Positions 63,145 through 64,000 of a DNA stretch of 64,000 nucleotides are shown here, one piece after another. Numbering within the stretch: position 1 is the first letter of the stretch; the number at the start of each line of letters is the position of its first letter. The translations under genes and the position numbers were made by a program. This DNA comes from Sporosarcina sp. E16_8 (GTDB taxonomy: Bacteria; Bacillota; Bacilli; Bacillales_A; Planococcaceae), in NCBI RefSeq assembly GCF_017347095.1, contig NZ_JADPRZ010000014.1, positions 1 to 64,000 on the forward strand. Reading direction: 5' to 3'. The notes beneath the pieces are model-generated. The model worked only from the letters and a program-made list of their open reading frames with translations, had not been told where the DNA came from and ran no database searches.

Positions 63145-63193
63145 AAACCGCCGCCAATTCGACGTGAATGAAGGAATTGGTGGCGGTTTTTTT
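63145..63193. terminator. Bidirectional terminator
   Basis: A 16-bp stem AAACCGCCGCCAATTC (63145-63160) / GAATTGGTGGCGGTTT (63174-63189; one G-U pair), then TTTTT, lies between convergent genes. Confidence 0.9.
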
Positions 63194-63198
63194 GTACC

Positions 63199-63516
63199 TT
63201 ACTTTTGCTCATTCGCTGAACTCCATAGAGTATAAAATATGGTTAGAACACCCAAGGAAATGACGACCAGTTCAAGTACTATTGAACCGCCTCCATTTAA
63301 TTCATCGGCGAGAATTCCACCAAGCATTCCGGTATAGCCAGCGATGCCTATGGACATAGGTGAGATAATGTATAGTAAATACTGAGCTGCACCAAGCTTT
63401 TTACTGTTCCAAATAAAGACAATGCATGACAGTAATCCGATAATTAACAATCGGTCAATTTTAGTCAAATAGCTCTGCAAATCAGCAAAAGACATTGTGA
63501 ACGACAATAGAGACAT
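63199..63516 (-). CDS. Small multi-pass membrane protein
   Basis: The 105-residue protein has three hydrophobic segments (about residues 20-37, 43-65 and 77-96) and a charged end ANEQK. No family is recognised. A ribosome site GGGAAAGGTG lies before the ATG at 63516. It is convergent with the oxidoreductase gene. Confidence 0.6.
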   Translation of the reverse strand: MSLLSFTMSFADLQSYLTKIDRLLIIGLLSCIVFIWNSKKLGAAQYLLYIISPMSIGIAGYTGMLGGILADELNGGGSIVLELVVISLGVLTIFYTLWSSANEQK

Positions 63517-63656
63517 GCGATTTCACCTTTCCCGTTTGAAGTAAGACAAAGTTATATGGAATATGTTTCCATACATGGTAACCCAATCTGTGTTCTAGAA
63601 ATCGCAGAAGCAAATATAAAATATATATATAATTGAACATATGAATACATGAGAAA

Positions 63657-63735
63657 GTTGAGGGAAGGCATCCCTTAAGCGTCGAAGTGTATTTGAAGGG
63701 AATTTCAATTTTAACTTTGAAAGGAAAATAATTCT
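63657..63735 (+). repeat. Structured dispersed repeat, copy E (right part only)
   Basis: It shares AAGGCATCCCTTAAGCG and GTATTTGAAGGGAATTTC with the right halves of copies C and D. The left half is missing. It lies upstream of the SOD-like gene. Confidence 0.65.
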
Positions 63736-63804
63736 ACGTTTTATACATATTAAAATGAATTAAAGCCATCCTCCATAGTGAAGAGATATCGAGGAGGAAT
63801 CATA

Positions 63805-64000
63805 TTGAAACAAAAAATTGTAGTATCCATCATGTTGTCCGTCCTTCTAATTGCCGGTGGGTGTGGAAAGAATGGAGTGAAGTTACCGGTCACTGGGGAA
63901 AGCGTCCTATCGGTGACGTCGCCGATATTGAATACGAAAGGAATTAAAATTGGTGAGGCTAGCTTTGTTGAAGGGATCGACGGCGTGACAATTAACATCG
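63805..64000 (+). CDS. Cu-Zn superoxide dismutase-like lipoprotein, 5' part
   Basis: The start TTG 63805 with GAGGAGGAATC opens a lipoprotein signal ending LIAGGC, followed by GIKIGEASFVEGIDGVTINI, the first strand region of Cu-Zn SOD/YojM proteins. The window ends inside the gene, so the metal histidines are not seen and the call is provisional. Confidence 0.7.
   Translation, partial: MKQKIVVSIMLSVLLIAGGCGKNGVKLPVTGESVLSVTSPILNTKGIKIGEASFVEGIDGVTINI

Overview
The window looks like a low-GC Bacillales chromosome, most likely a Planococcaceae member such as Sporosarcina. The evidence is AGGAGG-type ribosome sites, frequent TTG and GTG starts, and gene sets matching Bacillus subtilis blocks (pstSCAB, yceCDEFGH, tenI-thiOSGF, ytoQ, ywbE, yeeI). 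Taxonomy and family names come from reading motifs; no database search was run. No rRNA, tRNA, CRISPR array or intact transposase was seen.

Layout. 1-509 is gene-free and holds hairpins. 510-4208 (minus) is the phosphate operon pstS-pstC-pstA-pstB, with a PhoP-box-like triplet upstream and a stem-loop between pstS and pstC. 4414-7537 holds ytoQ, a YtcJ-like amidohydrolase, a 20/21-bp tandem repeat, a methyltransferase and ywbE. 7672-10408 carries two paralogous membrane-anchored PstS-like proteins flanking a frameshifted gene. 10441-14209 has a small membrane ORF, nitronate monooxygenase, an EamA transporter, small membrane proteins and decayed sequence. 14367-23935 is a fructan/sucrose locus: LacI-type regulator, Lpl-type ABC importer without its ATPase, cytoplasmic GH32 enzyme, ROK fructokinase, secreted GH32 lipoprotein with a Big_2-like tail, and a sugar acetyltransferase. 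25353-29447 is a LytS/LytT-type two-component system followed by cstA with a cre-like site. 29623-41863 is a mixed region (GyrI-like, MerR-TipAS, YiiX-like, DUF2339, RlmI-like methyltransferase, LysE exporter, VanW, GrpB-GNAT fusion, nucleotidyltransferase, Nudix, GNAT, lipoprotein).

42242-53006 is a Ter stress operon: three TerD proteins, a TerC protein, then a CitE-like lyase, a phosphoribosyltransferase, a StiP/PELOTA protein and a HAD hydrolase, then YceG, TelA (YceH) and a fourth TerD-like protein. The four enzymes sit where B. subtilis passes directly from yceF to yceG, and match the predicted nucleoside-like metabolite pathway of Ter systems. 53102-58486 (minus) has a YitT protein and a TPP-riboswitch-controlled thiazole operon. 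58564-64000 has YeeI, an orphan PurC variant, an Rrf2 regulator, two luciferase-like oxidoreductases flanking a DUF896 protein, and the start of a Cu-Zn SOD-like lipoprotein.

The least explained structure is repetitive DNA. Six copies of a 65-170 bp structured repeat are dispersed across the window, some with changed stem sequence but kept pairing. Separately, two near-identical hairpin elements lie in inverted orientation around 32.05-36.77 kb.
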